Shown here: in pieces, positions 32,769-41,388 of the stretch
Position numbering within the stretch: the stretch's first letter is position 1
Layout: each line of letters starts with the position of its first letter
NCBI GenBank assembly: GCA_020849665.1
Contig: JADLFX010000080.1
Location: 1 to 53,973 of the forward strand
DNA: 53,973 nucleotides
Reading direction: 5' to 3'
Source of the DNA: Planctomycetota bacterium
GTDB taxonomy: Bacteria; Planctomycetota; UBA1135; UBA2386
The notes under the pieces: model-generated
The model's database searches: none
What the model saw: only the letters and a program-made list of their open reading frames with translations
Told to the model about the DNA's origin: nothing
Position numbers and translations under genes: made by a program

Positions 32769-33716
32769 ATGACCTGCACCCAGTACCAGAGCGACTTGTC
32801 GAACAACCTCGATGGCCGGCTGCCCGCGGGGCGCCGCTCGCGGCTGCTCGCGCACCTGGCCGAATGCGCCGCGTGCACCCGCACGATGCGCGAGTTGGAG
32901 CAGGCCCGCGACCTCGCGATGAGCCTGCCCGCGCACCCGGTGAGCGCCGGGTTCCGCGACACGCTCTGGGCGCGAATCGAGTCCGGCGAGGCCGCGCCCG
33001 AGGTCCCGGTGATCTCCTCCGTGCCGGGCCTGCAACGCGTGCGGTGGTTCCTGCTCGGTGCCGCGGCCGCGGCCCTGCTGCTCGTGGCCGGCGAGCTCCT
33101 GCGCCCGCCGCGGCCGGAGCCCACCACTCCCGAGGTGGCCAAGGCGACGCCGCGCGAGGCGGCCCCTGGCGTGACTCTCGCCGGGATCGACGCGCAGCGC
33201 CTCGAGCCCGCCGCCCTGGCCGCCAGCGCGGCCGCGTCCTGCATCGACGGCACGCGTTCCCTGCAGTCGCGCCTGGCCGAGGTCGAGGTCCGCAAGGACT
33301 CGATCGATCTGCGGGCCCTGCAGCACGAGCTCGATCCCGAGCTGCGGCGCGTGCGTGCCTCGGTCAACACGCTGCGCTGGATGAAGCGCGCCAACCTGAT
33401 GCAGCCGCTGCCGCCCGAACTGGATGCCAACCTGCACGTGGTCGAGCGCTCGCTCGAGATGGTGCGCGAGGCCCGTTCGGTCGACGAGCTGCGCGCGGCG
33501 CAACGCAACCTGCAGGACATCCGGATCGAGCCGCTGCCGCGCTTCCTCTTCGTGCCGGCCCAGCTCGACCCCAACACCTTCTTCCAGCGCCTGCAGGAGT
33601 TCTACGTGGACGACCCGGACGCACCGCACTTCCTGCGCATGCAGATCCAGATCGTGCGCGATCCGGCCGGCGGCGAGCCCCGCGCCACCGGGATCCTGAT
33701 CCGCGGCGGCCGCTGA
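32769..33716 (+). CDS. Membrane anti-sigma factor with zf-HC2 domain
   Basis: This 315-residue protein begins with a zinc-binding anti-sigma domain: C3, then H29-x3-C33-x2-C36 in LLAHLAECAACTR, the zf-HC2 pattern. A single transmembrane helix spans about 93-110. The periplasmic part (110-315) is helical, with no domain I recognise; it may be the sensing module. Directly downstream of the ECF sigma gene, it should hold that sigma factor at the membrane until a signal is received. No site-1 protease gene is adjacent. Confidence 0.88.
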   Translation: MTCTQYQSDLSNNLDGRLPAGRRSRLLAHLAECAACTRTMRELEQARDLAMSLPAHPVSAGFRDTLWARIESGEAAPEVPVISSVPGLQRVRWFLLGAAAAALLLVAGELLRPPRPEPTTPEVAKATPREAAPGVTLAGIDAQRLEPAALAASAAASCIDGTRSLQSRLAEVEVRKDSIDLRALQHELDPELRRVRASVNTLRWMKRANLMQPLPPELDANLHVVERSLEMVREARSVDELRAAQRNLQDIRIEPLPRFLFVPAQLDPNTFFQRLQEFYVDDPDAPHFLRMQIQIVRDPAGGEPRATGILIRGGR

Positions 33717-33847
33717 ACCAGACGCCCACCGCGGCCGGTCAGGAACGAACCCCCGCGGCTCCGCGCCGGTCACGGTCCGGGACTCCCGGATCCCGGCGCC
33801 GGCGCTAAGGTTGCCGGGCCCCCTCCGGTCCCTCCCGATCCTCTGCG

Positions 33848-35542
33848 ATGGCGTTGCGTCTCCTCGGCCTGGCTTGCTGGGCGCTCGCACTGATCCTGGC
33901 GCCGCTCCCCGCCCAGGAGCAGGTCAACGCGCGCCTGCGGGCGCTGCGCGACTTCGACACCTGGGTCGCGGCGTGGCAGCGCGGCGAGATCGACCTCGCG
34001 GAGGACAAGAGACGCGTCATGGGGCGGATGACCCCGGCCCAACGGCGCGAGGCACCGCTCTCCGCGCGCGCCGAGTTCGAGCGGATCCTCGAGGCGGTGC
34101 AGACCCTCGACGGCCGCGAGGCGGCCCTGCGCGTCGTGCGCCTGCACGCCCTGGCACTCGAGGCGGTGGGGCAGCGTCCCGGGCTCTACCCCACTCTGGT
34201 GGTCACGCTCACCGAGCGCAGCCTGCGCGAGTTCCAGTCGATGGAGGCACACGAGGCGCTGCGCGCCCTGGCCGCCGGAGAGGTGGTGGAAGGGGCGCCG
34301 AAGGACCGACCGGTGGCGCTGCGCGCGGCGGCCCTGCGCCTCCTGGGCACCCTGGGCCGTGCGGTGTTCCGCGGCACGCTGGAGCAGGCGCTGCTGGAGG
34401 CGGACGCACGCCTGCGCATCGCCGCGGCCCAGGGGCTCGCGCGCATGGGCCGGGCCGGAAGCGTCGAGCCCCTGGCGCGGGCCCTCGCGTCCGAGTCCCA
34501 GGACGCGGTGCTGCGTGAGCTGGTGCCCGCGCTGCGCCAGGTCCTGCAACGCGACGCGCGCGCGGTGAACACGAAGGCCATGCGGGCCGCGGTCCTGGCC
34601 GCGGTGGAGGCACTCGGCCGCGGCGCCTGGCAGACCGATCTCGCCCTGGTCGAGCTGCTGGAGGTGTACCGAGCGGCGGAGGCGGTGCCGGCGCTGATCG
34701 CCGTGCTGGAGCGGCTCGACGCGGCCAGCCCCGACGACCATCGCCGCGGGCGCACCTCGAACATCCTGCGCCTGCGCACCGACGCGGTGCTGCGCTCGCT
34801 CACCGGCGCAAGCGCGGCGAACGGCGCGGCGGTCGAGTGGCGCCGCTTCTGGGAGCAGGCCAAGGATGGGTTCGTCCTGGCCAAGGCTCCCGAGGTGCGC
34901 AGTACGGGCACGGTTGCGGGCGGGTTCTTCGGCATCCCGGTGGAAGGCTCGCGGGTGGTGTTCGTGATCGACGTCTCGGGGTCGATGGTCGCCCCATACA
35001 CGCCGGTCGCGCCGAACCCGCAGACCACGGGCAGCCCCGGATCGCGCCTGGACGCCGTGCGGGCCCAGCTGCGCCAGGCAGTGCAGGGACTGAAGCCCGA
35101 GTCCACCTTCGTGGTGATCGTGTTCGCCAGCGGCGTGCAGCGCTTCCACACCGAACCGCTGGCCGCGACGCCGCAGAACAAGGAACACCTGTTCGAGTAC
35201 CTGGGCCGGCTGGGCGCCAACGGCGGCACGAACCTGTGGGGCGGCCTCAAGGAGGCCCTCCTGATCGCCACCGGCGGGGGCACGGATGTGCCGCGGACCG
35301 GCGGCGGCAAGGCCTGGGAGCCCGACGAGATCTTCCTGCTCTCCGACGGTGCTCCGTCCGCGGGCGAGCTGACCGACACCACAGCGATCCTGGCGGCCGC
35401 CACCGACCTCAATGCCACGCTGCGGGCGCGCGTGCACACGGTGTACGTCGGCGGCGGCGAAGCACGGCGCGCGCCCGATGCCGCAGCCGGATTCATGCGC
35501 GAGCTCGCCGCCCGCAGCGGCGGCCGGTTCGTGCAACCCTGA
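33848..35542 (+). CDS. Exported HEAT-repeat protein with von Willebrand A domain
   Basis: The 564-residue precursor has a signal peptide (MALRLLGLACWALALILAPL, cut near PAQ). Residues about 150-300 contain HEAT-like helices (RLRIAAAQGLARMGRAGSVE). A VWA domain spans about 365-564: the MIDAS residues are D375, S377 and S379 in DVSGS, a Thr in GGTNLWGG, and Asp in LLSDGAPS. VWA domains bind protein partners through a metal ion. Similar HEAT-VWA proteins are frequent in planctomycetes, but their role is unclear. TAAGGT at 33806-33811 may belong to its promoter. The small interrupted gene follows after 31 nt. Confidence 0.85.
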   Translation: MALRLLGLACWALALILAPLPAQEQVNARLRALRDFDTWVAAWQRGEIDLAEDKRRVMGRMTPAQRREAPLSARAEFERILEAVQTLDGREAALRVVRLHALALEAVGQRPGLYPTLVVTLTERSLREFQSMEAHEALRALAAGEVVEGAPKDRPVALRAAALRLLGTLGRAVFRGTLEQALLEADARLRIAAAQGLARMGRAGSVEPLARALASESQDAVLRELVPALRQVLQRDARAVNTKAMRAAVLAAVEALGRGAWQTDLALVELLEVYRAAEAVPALIAVLERLDAASPDDHRRGRTSNILRLRTDAVLRSLTGASAANGAAVEWRRFWEQAKDGFVLAKAPEVRSTGTVAGGFFGIPVEGSRVVFVIDVSGSMVAPYTPVAPNPQTTGSPGSRLDAVRAQLRQAVQGLKPESTFVVIVFASGVQRFHTEPLAATPQNKEHLFEYLGRLGANGGTNLWGGLKEALLIATGGGTDVPRTGGGKAWEPDEIFLLSDGAPSAGELTDTTAILAAATDLNATLRARVHTVYVGGGEARRAPDAAAGFMRELAARSGGRFVQP

Positions 35543-35573
35543 GGCGGGCGGGGTTCGCCGGCCACGCAACAAC

Positions 35574-35963
35574 ATGAATCCTCCCCGACCCGAGACCTGG
35601 ACGATGCTCCTGCAGGGCTCCGCCAAGGCCGTGGCAGAACTGGCCGGCGTGCTCCGTGCGGCAGGCATCGCGACCCGACGCATGCCGGTGGGCGGAGGCA
35701 ACCCGAACACTTGAGGCGTCCGGGTGGGGCTCGCGGTCGCGAGCCACCAGATCGCCGCCGCGGGCGCCGTCCTCCGTCAGCACGAGGAGCGGGGCCTCAG
35801 CGAGGACGAGCTGCGCGCGGCCAACACCATCGCGGACCTGGACGCGGAACAGACGACCTGCCCAGCCTGCCAGGGCACCATTCCAGGCGGTGTGGTGCGG
35901 TGCCCGGAATGCGGGCTGCGCTTCCAGGCCGACCCCGAGCCGGGCGGGCCCTCCTGCCACTGA
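35574..35963 (+). CDS. DUF2007-like/zinc-ribbon protein interrupted by one in-frame TGA
   Basis: One continuous frame runs from ATG 35574 to TGA 35963, broken only by a TGA at 35712-35714. Before it, WTMLLQGSAKAVAELAGVLR and AAGIATRRMPVGGG look like the first half of a DUF2007 (ferredoxin-like) domain. After it, GVRVGLAVASHQIAAAGAVL continues that domain, and then a zinc ribbon has CPAC...CPEC. Codon use is the same on both sides. Readings: UGA recoding (selenocysteine or readthrough; a hairpin follows), a nonsense mutation, a sequencing error, or split translation from GTG 35724. The full protein would have 129 residues. It lies behind the VWA gene. Confidence 0.65.
35723..35748 (+). promoter_or_regulatory. 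SECIS-like hairpin after the in-frame TGA
   Basis: GGCTCGC (35728-35734) and GCGAGCC (35739-35745) form a perfect 7-bp stem with apical loop GGTC. GGT (35723-35725) and ACC (35746-35748) can extend it across a 2-nt bulge. The loop begins 20 nt after the TGA. Bacterial SECIS elements have a stem with a G-containing loop about 16-37 nt after UGA, and E. coli fdhF has GGUC in its loop. GC-rich hairpins are common here, so this is suggestive only. Confidence 0.35.
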
Positions 35964-35965
35964 CC

Positions 35966-36065
35966 GATCCTGGCCACCAAGATTTGGCGGGGCACTCGGG
36001 CTGGGGGCGGCGGAGCCCGCGCACACCCCACGCATAGCGGCCAGCAAATCTTGGTGGCCAGGATC
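35966..36065. repeat. Large perfect inverted repeat (21-bp arms)
   Basis: The arm 35966-35986 (starting GATCCTGGCC and ending GATTTG) is perfectly repeated in inverse at 36045-36065. The spacer is 58 nt and itself contains a small GGGCT/AGCCC hairpin. It begins 2 nt after the stop of the preceding gene. There are no obvious target-site duplications, no T tract and no ORF. It may be a miniature element, a long bidirectional terminator or a structured RNA. The rest of 36066-36448 holds no gene. Confidence 0.7.
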
Positions 36066-36312
36066 CACCCGCCCCGGGTCGGCACTGGGGAGTACGTCAT
36101 AAGACATTGGAAAACTTGGCGTTGCGGCGGATTCCCAGGCTAGGGACCCCCGGCCTCCGCCGGGGCGGGAGGCAGGGATCCCGGTCCATCCGGCCGCACG
36201 CGGACCGCCCCGCCGGAGGCCCCGTCGCGACGAGGCTGACCCGGCCCGGAGACCCTGGGGGAGCCACGCGTGGGCCCCGCATGCGCGGCGGCCCCGGCGC
36301 GCCGGCCACGCC

Positions 36313-36322
36313 TGCAATTGCA
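36313..36322. repeat. Palindrome TGCAATTGCA, copy 2
   Basis: Same 10-bp palindrome as at 27599-27608, here about 127 nt upstream of nqrM. The half-site TTGCAC recurs about 20 nt further on (GCGTTGCACCGC). Confidence 0.35.
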
Positions 36323-36366
36323 CGCGCCAGGGCGCGTTGCACCGCGCGGCTCCAGGGTCGGGCCGA

Positions 36367-36388
36367 AGCGCCGTGCCTGCACGGCGCT
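36367..36388 (+). promoter_or_regulatory. 10-bp inverted repeat upstream of the nqr operon
   Basis: AGCGCCGTGC-CT-GCACGGCGCT is a perfect 10-bp inverted repeat with a 2-nt centre, 60 nt before nqrM. It could be an operator for the nqr operon or a leader hairpin. No T tract follows. Confidence 0.45.
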
Positions 36389-36448
36389 AAGCCTCGACTT
36401 GCCGGGTCCCACCGCTACTCTGCTCCGCTTTCTCGCGCGAGACCCACG

Positions 36449-36634
36449 ATGTCGGAACTCGTCCTCCCCATCCTGCTCTTCACCGTGCCGGTGGTCGCGA
36501 TCGTGGCCCTGGCGCTGGTGGGGCGGAAGCTCTCGGGGTCGTGTGGTGGCTCCGGTCCCGACGGCAAGTGCGGCAAATGCGGCCGCGAAGGCAGCGACAT
36601 CGACGCTGCCCGCAGCCGCAGACTCTGCCCGTGA
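36449..36634 (+). CDS. nqrM: NqrM-like maturation factor of Na+-NQR
   Basis: NqrM is a small membrane protein needed to insert the iron centre of the Na+-pumping NADH:quinone reductase. This 61-residue protein has one N-terminal transmembrane helix (VLPILLFTVPVVAIVALALV, about residues 5-24) followed by GRKLSGSCGG with Cys32, then Cys41, Cys44 and Cys60. The SCGG motif and cysteine-rich tail are the DUF539/NqrM hallmark. In proteobacteria nqrM usually lies at the end of the operon or apart; here it is first, 58 nt before nqrA. The larger open frame upstream is not part of it. Confidence 0.8.
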   Translation: MSELVLPILLFTVPVVAIVALALVGRKLSGSCGGSGPDGKCGKCGREGSDIDAARSRRLCP

Positions 36635-36692
36635 TCCGCAGCGCCGCCCGCCGCTCTCGCACTCGTCCTGATCCCCTCTGCCCCTGACGCGG

Positions 36693-38042
36693 ATGGCCAC
36701 ATACCAGATCCAGAAAGGCTTCGACCTCAAGATCGCCGGCAAGGCGGAGGCGAAGATCGCTGACGCCCCGGAGCCCGTGCTCGTGGCGGTCGACACCGCG
36801 GAGTTCCCGGGCATCAAGCCCAAGGCCCTGGTGCAGGAGGGCGACCGGGTGAAGACCGGCCAGCCCCTCTTCCTCGACAAGCTCGACCGTGAACGCATGT
36901 TCTGCGCGCCGGCGACCGGCGTCGTGAAGCAGGTGGTGTTCGGCGAGCGTCGCTTCCTGCAGCGCGTCGTGATCGAGGTGGCGGCCAAGGAGGAGTTCCA
37001 CCAGGGAGAGCGCCTCGACGTGCGCGCGGCCACGCGCGAGCAGGCGATCGTGGCCCTCGAACGCTCGGGGCTCTGGCCGCTCGTGCGCCAGCGCCCCCTC
37101 GGCACGATCGCCGACCCGGCGAAGGTGCCGGTGGCGATCTACGTGAACGGGATGGACACCGAGCCCCTGGCCGCGGATCCGGCGTTCGCCACCCAGGGCC
37201 GCAAGGTGGACCTGCAGGCGGGGGTCGACCTCCTGAAGAAGCTGACCGGCGGCAAGGTCCATCTGACGCTGCAGGCCGGCGCGGGGCACCAGGACGAGTT
37301 GCGCTCCCTGCAGGGCGTCGAGCTCCACGAGTTCTCCGGCCCGCACCCTTCCGGTCTGGTCGGCACGCACATCAGCCGCATCCAGCCGCTGCGCATCACC
37401 GAGGTGGCGTGGTACCTCAAGGCCCAGGAAGTCGCACTCCTGGGCGAGTGGCTGCGCACCGGCCGCTATCCCGCGAAGCGGGTGGTGGCGGTCGCCGGCA
37501 GCATGGCGCCGAGCCGCCAGTACTTCCGGATCCGCCAGGGCGCGGCGCTCGCGACGCTCTCCGGGCACCGGCCGGTGCAGGGCGACGTGCGCGTGATCAA
37601 CGGCACGGTCCTGAGCGGCATGGCCACGGATCCGACCGGCTTCCTGGGCTTCTACAACCACACGGTCACGTTCATTCCGGAGGGCACCGGCCAGCGCGAC
37701 CTCTTCGGCTGGGCGCTGCCGCACTTCGGCAAGCTGAGCGCCAGCCGCGCGGTGTTCTCTTGGCTCGCGCCCAGGCGCGAGTACGAAGTGGACGCCCGCC
37801 TGAACGGCGGCCACCGGCCGATCGTGAACATCGGCGCCTGGGAGAGCGTCACCCCGCTCGACATCCACCCCGCCTATCTCGTGCGGGCGATCCAGGCCAA
37901 TGACCTGGAGGAGGCCGTCAAGCTCGGCCTCCTCGAGGTGACCGAGGAGGACGTGGCGCTCTGCACCGTGGTCGATCCCTGCAAGATCGACGTGGGCGAA
38001 GTCATCCGCAGCGGCCTCGAGCTCTACGTCAAGGAGGGCTGA
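36693..38042 (+). CDS. nqrA: Na+-translocating NADH:quinone reductase subunit A
   Basis: NqrA is the cytoplasmic subunit of the complex that contributes to ubiquinone binding. The 449-residue protein starts with QIQKGFDLKIAGKAE. It has KALVQEGDRVKTGQPLFLDK (barrel-sandwich domain), CAPATGVVKQVVFGERR, FSGPHPSGLVGTHI (about 211-224), the RVVAVAGS strand and C-terminal GAWESVTPLDIHPAYLVRAI, all normal NqrA segments. Length matches the family (about 446). The nqrB start codon follows after 2 nt. Confidence 0.96.
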   Translation: MATYQIQKGFDLKIAGKAEAKIADAPEPVLVAVDTAEFPGIKPKALVQEGDRVKTGQPLFLDKLDRERMFCAPATGVVKQVVFGERRFLQRVVIEVAAKEEFHQGERLDVRAATREQAIVALERSGLWPLVRQRPLGTIADPAKVPVAIYVNGMDTEPLAADPAFATQGRKVDLQAGVDLLKKLTGGKVHLTLQAGAGHQDELRSLQGVELHEFSGPHPSGLVGTHISRIQPLRITEVAWYLKAQEVALLGEWLRTGRYPAKRVVAVAGSMAPSRQYFRIRQGAALATLSGHRPVQGDVRVINGTVLSGMATDPTGFLGFYNHTVTFIPEGTGQRDLFGWALPHFGKLSASRAVFSWLAPRREYEVDARLNGGHRPIVNIGAWESVTPLDIHPAYLVRAIQANDLEEAVKLGLLEVTEEDVALCTVVDPCKIDVGEVIRSGLELYVKEG

Positions 38043-38044
38043 TC

Positions 38045-39298
38045 GTGAACTTCCTGCGCAAGCTCATCGACAAGCAGGGCAAGCGTTTCCACGAGCCCGG
38101 CGCGAAGCTGCACAAGCTCTGGCCGATCTACGACGCGTTCGAGACCTTCCTGTTCGCGCCCGCGAGCCGTGCGCCGAAGCACGGCCCGCACGTCCGCGAC
38201 TACACGGACCTGAAGCGGGTGATGAACACGGTGATCGTCGCCCTGCTGCCCTGCCTCCTCTGGGCGATCTACAACGCCGGGCACCAGCACTTCGGCGCGC
38301 TCGCCACGATGGGCAAGACCGCGGGCTACACGCCGGGCTGGCTGCAGATGCTCTTCCCGCCCGACGCCGCGGCGCCGAGCCTCTTCGACAAGGTGGTGTT
38401 CGGCCTGCAGCGGATGCTGCCGATCCTGGTGGTCAGCTACGGCGTCGGCCTCGGCATCGAGATGATGTTCTCGGTGATCCGCAAGGAGGAGGTGAGCGAG
38501 GGCTTCCTGGTCTCCGGCATGCTGATCGCCCTGATCGTGCCCGCCTCGATCCCGCTCTGGCAGCTGGCCCTGGGCGTGGCGTTCGCGGTCGTGCTGGGCA
38601 AGGAGGTGTTCGGCGGCACGGGGATGAACGTGTTCAACCCCGCGATGCTGGTGCGCGCCTTCCTGTTCTTCGCCTTCGCCGCGCAGATGTCCGGCGACTC
38701 GGTGTGGGTGGCGGGCAACAACGCCTGGCATCTGATCGACGGCTATTCGTCGCCGACCCCTCTGGCGATCGTGAAGCCGTCCTCGATCCTGGACGCCAGC
38801 GCCGAGCTGGCCAAGCACCACAGCCACGCCGACCTCTTCCTCGGCAACATCCCGGGCAGCGCGGGCGAGATGAGCAAGCTCGCGGTGCTCTTGGGCGCGT
38901 TCTGGCTGATCTTCACGGGCGTCGGCTCGTGGAGGGTGATGGCCGGCGGCGTGATCGGCCTGATCGCCAGCGGCTATCTGATGCACGCCCTGCTCCCGGC
39001 CAGCTACGGCGGCCCGGTGACCCTGCAGCCGTGGGAGCACCTGCTGGTGGGCGGCTTCCTCTTCGGCCTCGTGTTCATGGCCACCGACCCGGTTTCCAGC
39101 CCGGAGACCAACCGCGGCAAGTGGATCTACGGGATCCTGGTCGGCGTGGTGACCATCCTGGTGCGCACGATCAACCCGGCCTACCCAGAGGGCACGATGC
39201 TCTCGATCCTGCTGATGAACGCCTTCGCTCCGACCATCGACCACTTCATCGTCGCGGCCAACATCCGCCGCCGGAAGGTGCGCCTTGAACATCAATAG
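38045..39298 (+). CDS. nqrB: Na+-translocating NADH:quinone reductase subunit B
   Basis: NqrB is the large membrane subunit that carries covalent FMN and riboflavin and takes part in Na+ transport. The GTG at 38045 starts a 417-residue protein with about ten hydrophobic segments. The FMN-linking threonine should be T238 in YSSPTPLA (T236 in the Vibrio protein). Other family segments are GGTGMNVFNPAMLVRAFLFF and FMATDPVSSPETNRGKWIYG. The covalent FMN must be added by the ApbE encoded at the end of the operon. It overlaps nqrC by 14 nt. Confidence 0.96.
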   Translation: MNFLRKLIDKQGKRFHEPGAKLHKLWPIYDAFETFLFAPASRAPKHGPHVRDYTDLKRVMNTVIVALLPCLLWAIYNAGHQHFGALATMGKTAGYTPGWLQMLFPPDAAAPSLFDKVVFGLQRMLPILVVSYGVGLGIEMMFSVIRKEEVSEGFLVSGMLIALIVPASIPLWQLALGVAFAVVLGKEVFGGTGMNVFNPAMLVRAFLFFAFAAQMSGDSVWVAGNNAWHLIDGYSSPTPLAIVKPSSILDASAELAKHHSHADLFLGNIPGSAGEMSKLAVLLGAFWLIFTGVGSWRVMAGGVIGLIASGYLMHALLPASYGGPVTLQPWEHLLVGGFLFGLVFMATDPVSSPETNRGKWIYGILVGVVTILVRTINPAYPEGTMLSILLMNAFAPTIDHFIVAANIRRRKVRLEHQ

Positions 39299-40022
39299 CA
39301 ACGGTTACGTCCTCGGCTTCGCCGTGGGCGTGTGCGTGGTCATCAGCGCGGCGCTCGCGGTCACGGCCAACGCGTTGAAACCGGCCCAGGACGCGGCGGC
39401 CGAATTCGATCGCCAGAAGAACGTGATGATCGCCTGCGGCCTGATCCAGGAAGGCGACCCCCGCCCGCGCAAGGAGCTGGAGGAGCTGTTCCGCAAGCGC
39501 GTGGTGGAGAAGGTGATCGACATCCGGACCGGCGAGGTCGACCAGGCGAAGACGCCTGCCGATCTCGCGGCCATGCGCTCGCCCGCCGACCGGGCGCGCT
39601 ACCGCGCCGTCGCCGTCGCCAAGGACGAGCAGGGCAAGGAGGACACCTTCATCCTGCCGATCTCGGGCCGCGGCCTGTGGAGCACGCTCTACGGCTACCT
39701 CGCGCTCGAGCACGACGCCAACCGCGTGCGGGGCATCACCTTCTACAAGCACGGCGAGACGCCGGGTCTGGGTGGCGAGGTGGACAACCCCAACTGGAAG
39801 GCGCAGTGGCGCGGCAAGTCGATCCTGGACGAGAAGAACCAGCTGGTGAGCGTGACCGTGAAGAAGGGCAAGGTCGACCCGGCGATCGCCCGCGAGAAGG
39901 AGCACATGGTCGACGGCCTCTCCGGCGCGACCATCACGTGCAACGGCGTGAACAAGTTCGTGCGGAGCGACCTGGAGGCCTTCCGTCCCTACCTGTCGCG
40001 CTACTGGACCAAGAAGGACTGA
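39285..40022 (+). CDS. nqrC: Na+-translocating NADH:quinone reductase subunit C
   Basis: NqrC has one N-terminal membrane helix ([20 protein letters not shown]) and a periplasmic FMN-binding domain. Covalent FMN attaches to the threonine of SGAT (about T216) in [17 protein letters not shown]. The start is a TTG at 39285 inside the end of nqrB, chosen because GGAAGGTG precedes it at the right distance and the sequence from [12 protein letters not shown] matches NqrC. The 245-residue length is normal. nqrD begins 17 nt after the stop. Confidence 0.95.
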   Translation: MNINSNGYVLGFAVGVCVVISAALAVTANALKPAQDAAAEFDRQKNVMIACGLIQEGDPRPRKELEELFRKRVVEKVIDIRTGEVDQAKTPADLAAMRSPADRARYRAVAVAKDEQGKEDTFILPISGRGLWSTLYGYLALEHDANRVRGITFYKHGETPGLGGEVDNPNWKAQWRGKSILDEKNQLVSVTVKKGKVDPAIAREKEHMVDGLSGATITCNGVNKFVRSDLEAFRPYLSRYWTKKD

Positions 40023-40039
40023 GGGCCGAGGACACCACG

Positions 40040-40714
40040 ATGACGGCAACCACGACTCCCCCGCTCGCCCCCGCCACCCCCAAGGCACCGCTCTTCGGCA
40101 AGGCCGAGAAGAAGGTGGTCCTGGATCCGCTCTGGGACAACAACCCGATCGCGTTCCAGGTCCTGGGCATCTGCTCGGCTCTGGCCGTGACCACGCGCCT
40201 CGACAAGGCCCTGGTCATGGGCATCGGTGTCACGCTCGTCACCGCGCTCTCGAACGTGATGATCTCGGCGATCCGCAACTTCATCCCGAGCAAGATCCGG
40301 ATCATCGTCCAGCTGGTCGTGGTCTCCGGCGTGGTGATCGTGTTCGACCAGTTCCTGCGCGCCTACATGTACGACCTGAGCAAGCAGCTCTCGGTGTTCG
40401 TGGGGCTGATCATCACCAACTGCATCGTGATGGGCCGCCTCGAGGCCTACGCGATGAGCAACCCGCCGTGGCGCAGCTTCCTGGACGGGATCGGCAACGG
40501 GCTGGGCTACATGTGGATCCTGGCCGTGGTCGGCACGATCCGCGAGATCTTCGGCTCGGGCACGCTGCTCGGCTTCACGGTGATCCCCAAGGCCGTGTAC
40601 GACGCGGGCTACGTGAACAACGGCCTCATGGTGCTGGCGCCTGGCGCGTTCCTGCTGCTGGGCATCATCGTCTGGGCCCAGCGTTCGATCTCGGGCTACA
40701 GCGAGAAGCACTGA
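40040..40714 (+). CDS. nqrD: Na+-translocating NADH:quinone reductase subunit D
   Basis: NqrD is a six-helix membrane subunit that, with NqrE, binds the intramembrane iron centre. The product has 224 residues. Conserved features are [40 protein letters not shown], the cysteine-bearing [20 protein letters not shown], and [16 protein letters not shown]. The long open frame further upstream lies over nqrC in another frame and is not coding. GAGGAC precedes the ATG. It is about 10 residues longer at the N-terminus than Vibrio NqrD. Confidence 0.96.
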   Translation: MTATTTPPLAPATPKAPLFGKAEKKVVLDPLWDNNPIAFQVLGICSALAVTTRLDKALVMGIGVTLVTALSNVMISAIRNFIPSKIRIIVQLVVVSGVVIVFDQFLRAYMYDLSKQLSVFVGLIITNCIVMGRLEAYAMSNPPWRSFLDGIGNGLGYMWILAVVGTIREIFGSGTLLGFTVIPKAVYDAGYVNNGLMVLAPGAFLLLGIIVWAQRSISGYSEKH

Positions 40715-40730
40715 GGAGAGGAGACCCCAC

Positions 40731-41360
40731 ATGACTTCGATGCTCGCGTTCGCGTCCGACGAAGCGCTGATGAGCGTGTTCCTCAAGTCGGTGTTCGTCG
40801 AGAACATCCTCCTGTCGTTCTTCCTGGGGATGTGCTCGTACCTCGCGGTGTCCAAGCGGGTCGACTCCTCGATCGGCCTGGGCATCGCGGTGATCTTCGT
40901 GCAGACCCTGACCGTGCCGATGAACTGGGCGTTCCACAACTTCGTGCTCGCCGAGGGCGCCCTGGCCTGGGCCGGCCTGCCCGATACGGACTTCAGCTAC
41001 CTGGGGTTCGTGACCTTCATCGCCAGCATCGCGGCAGTCGTGCAGGTGGTGGAGATGGCCGTCGACAAGTTCAGCCCCAAGCTCTACGCGTCCCTGGGCA
41101 TCTTCCTGCCCCTGATCGCGGTGAACTGCGCGATCCTGGGCGGGTCGCTCTTCATGGTGGAGCGCAAGTACACCTTCGCGCAGTCCGTGGTGTACGGCGT
41201 CGGCTCCGGCACCGGCTGGGCGCTGGCCATCGTGAGCATGGCGGCGATCCGCTGGCGCATGCGCACCGCCAACGTGCCGGCGCCGCTGCGCGGCCTCGGC
41301 ATCACCTTCATCACCACCGGGCTGGTGGCGATGGCGTTCATGACATTCAGCGGCATCTGA
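40731..41360 (+). CDS. nqrE: Na+-translocating NADH:quinone reductase subunit E
   Basis: NqrE is the inverted-topology partner of NqrD with six membrane helices. The 209-residue protein has [20 protein letters not shown] (first conserved cysteine), [17 protein letters not shown], and [20 protein letters not shown] with the second cysteine. These cysteines coordinate the iron site matured with NqrM. The C-terminus [20 protein letters not shown] is also canonical. GAGGAGA precedes the ATG. nqrF starts 28 nt downstream. Confidence 0.96.
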   Translation: MTSMLAFASDEALMSVFLKSVFVENILLSFFLGMCSYLAVSKRVDSSIGLGIAVIFVQTLTVPMNWAFHNFVLAEGALAWAGLPDTDFSYLGFVTFIASIAAVVQVVEMAVDKFSPKLYASLGIFLPLIAVNCAILGGSLFMVERKYTFAQSVVYGVGSGTGWALAIVSMAAIRWRMRTANVPAPLRGLGITFITTGLVAMAFMTFSGI

Positions 41361-41388
41361 GTCCCGCAGCACCGCCCCGGAGCAAGCC

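Noticed and set aside
36107..36448. Upstream extension of the NqrM frame (about 114 more codons)
   Set aside because: The extension is Arg/Pro/Gly-rich, and NqrM homologues begin at the membrane helix. The sequence contains hairpins and looks like a leader region.
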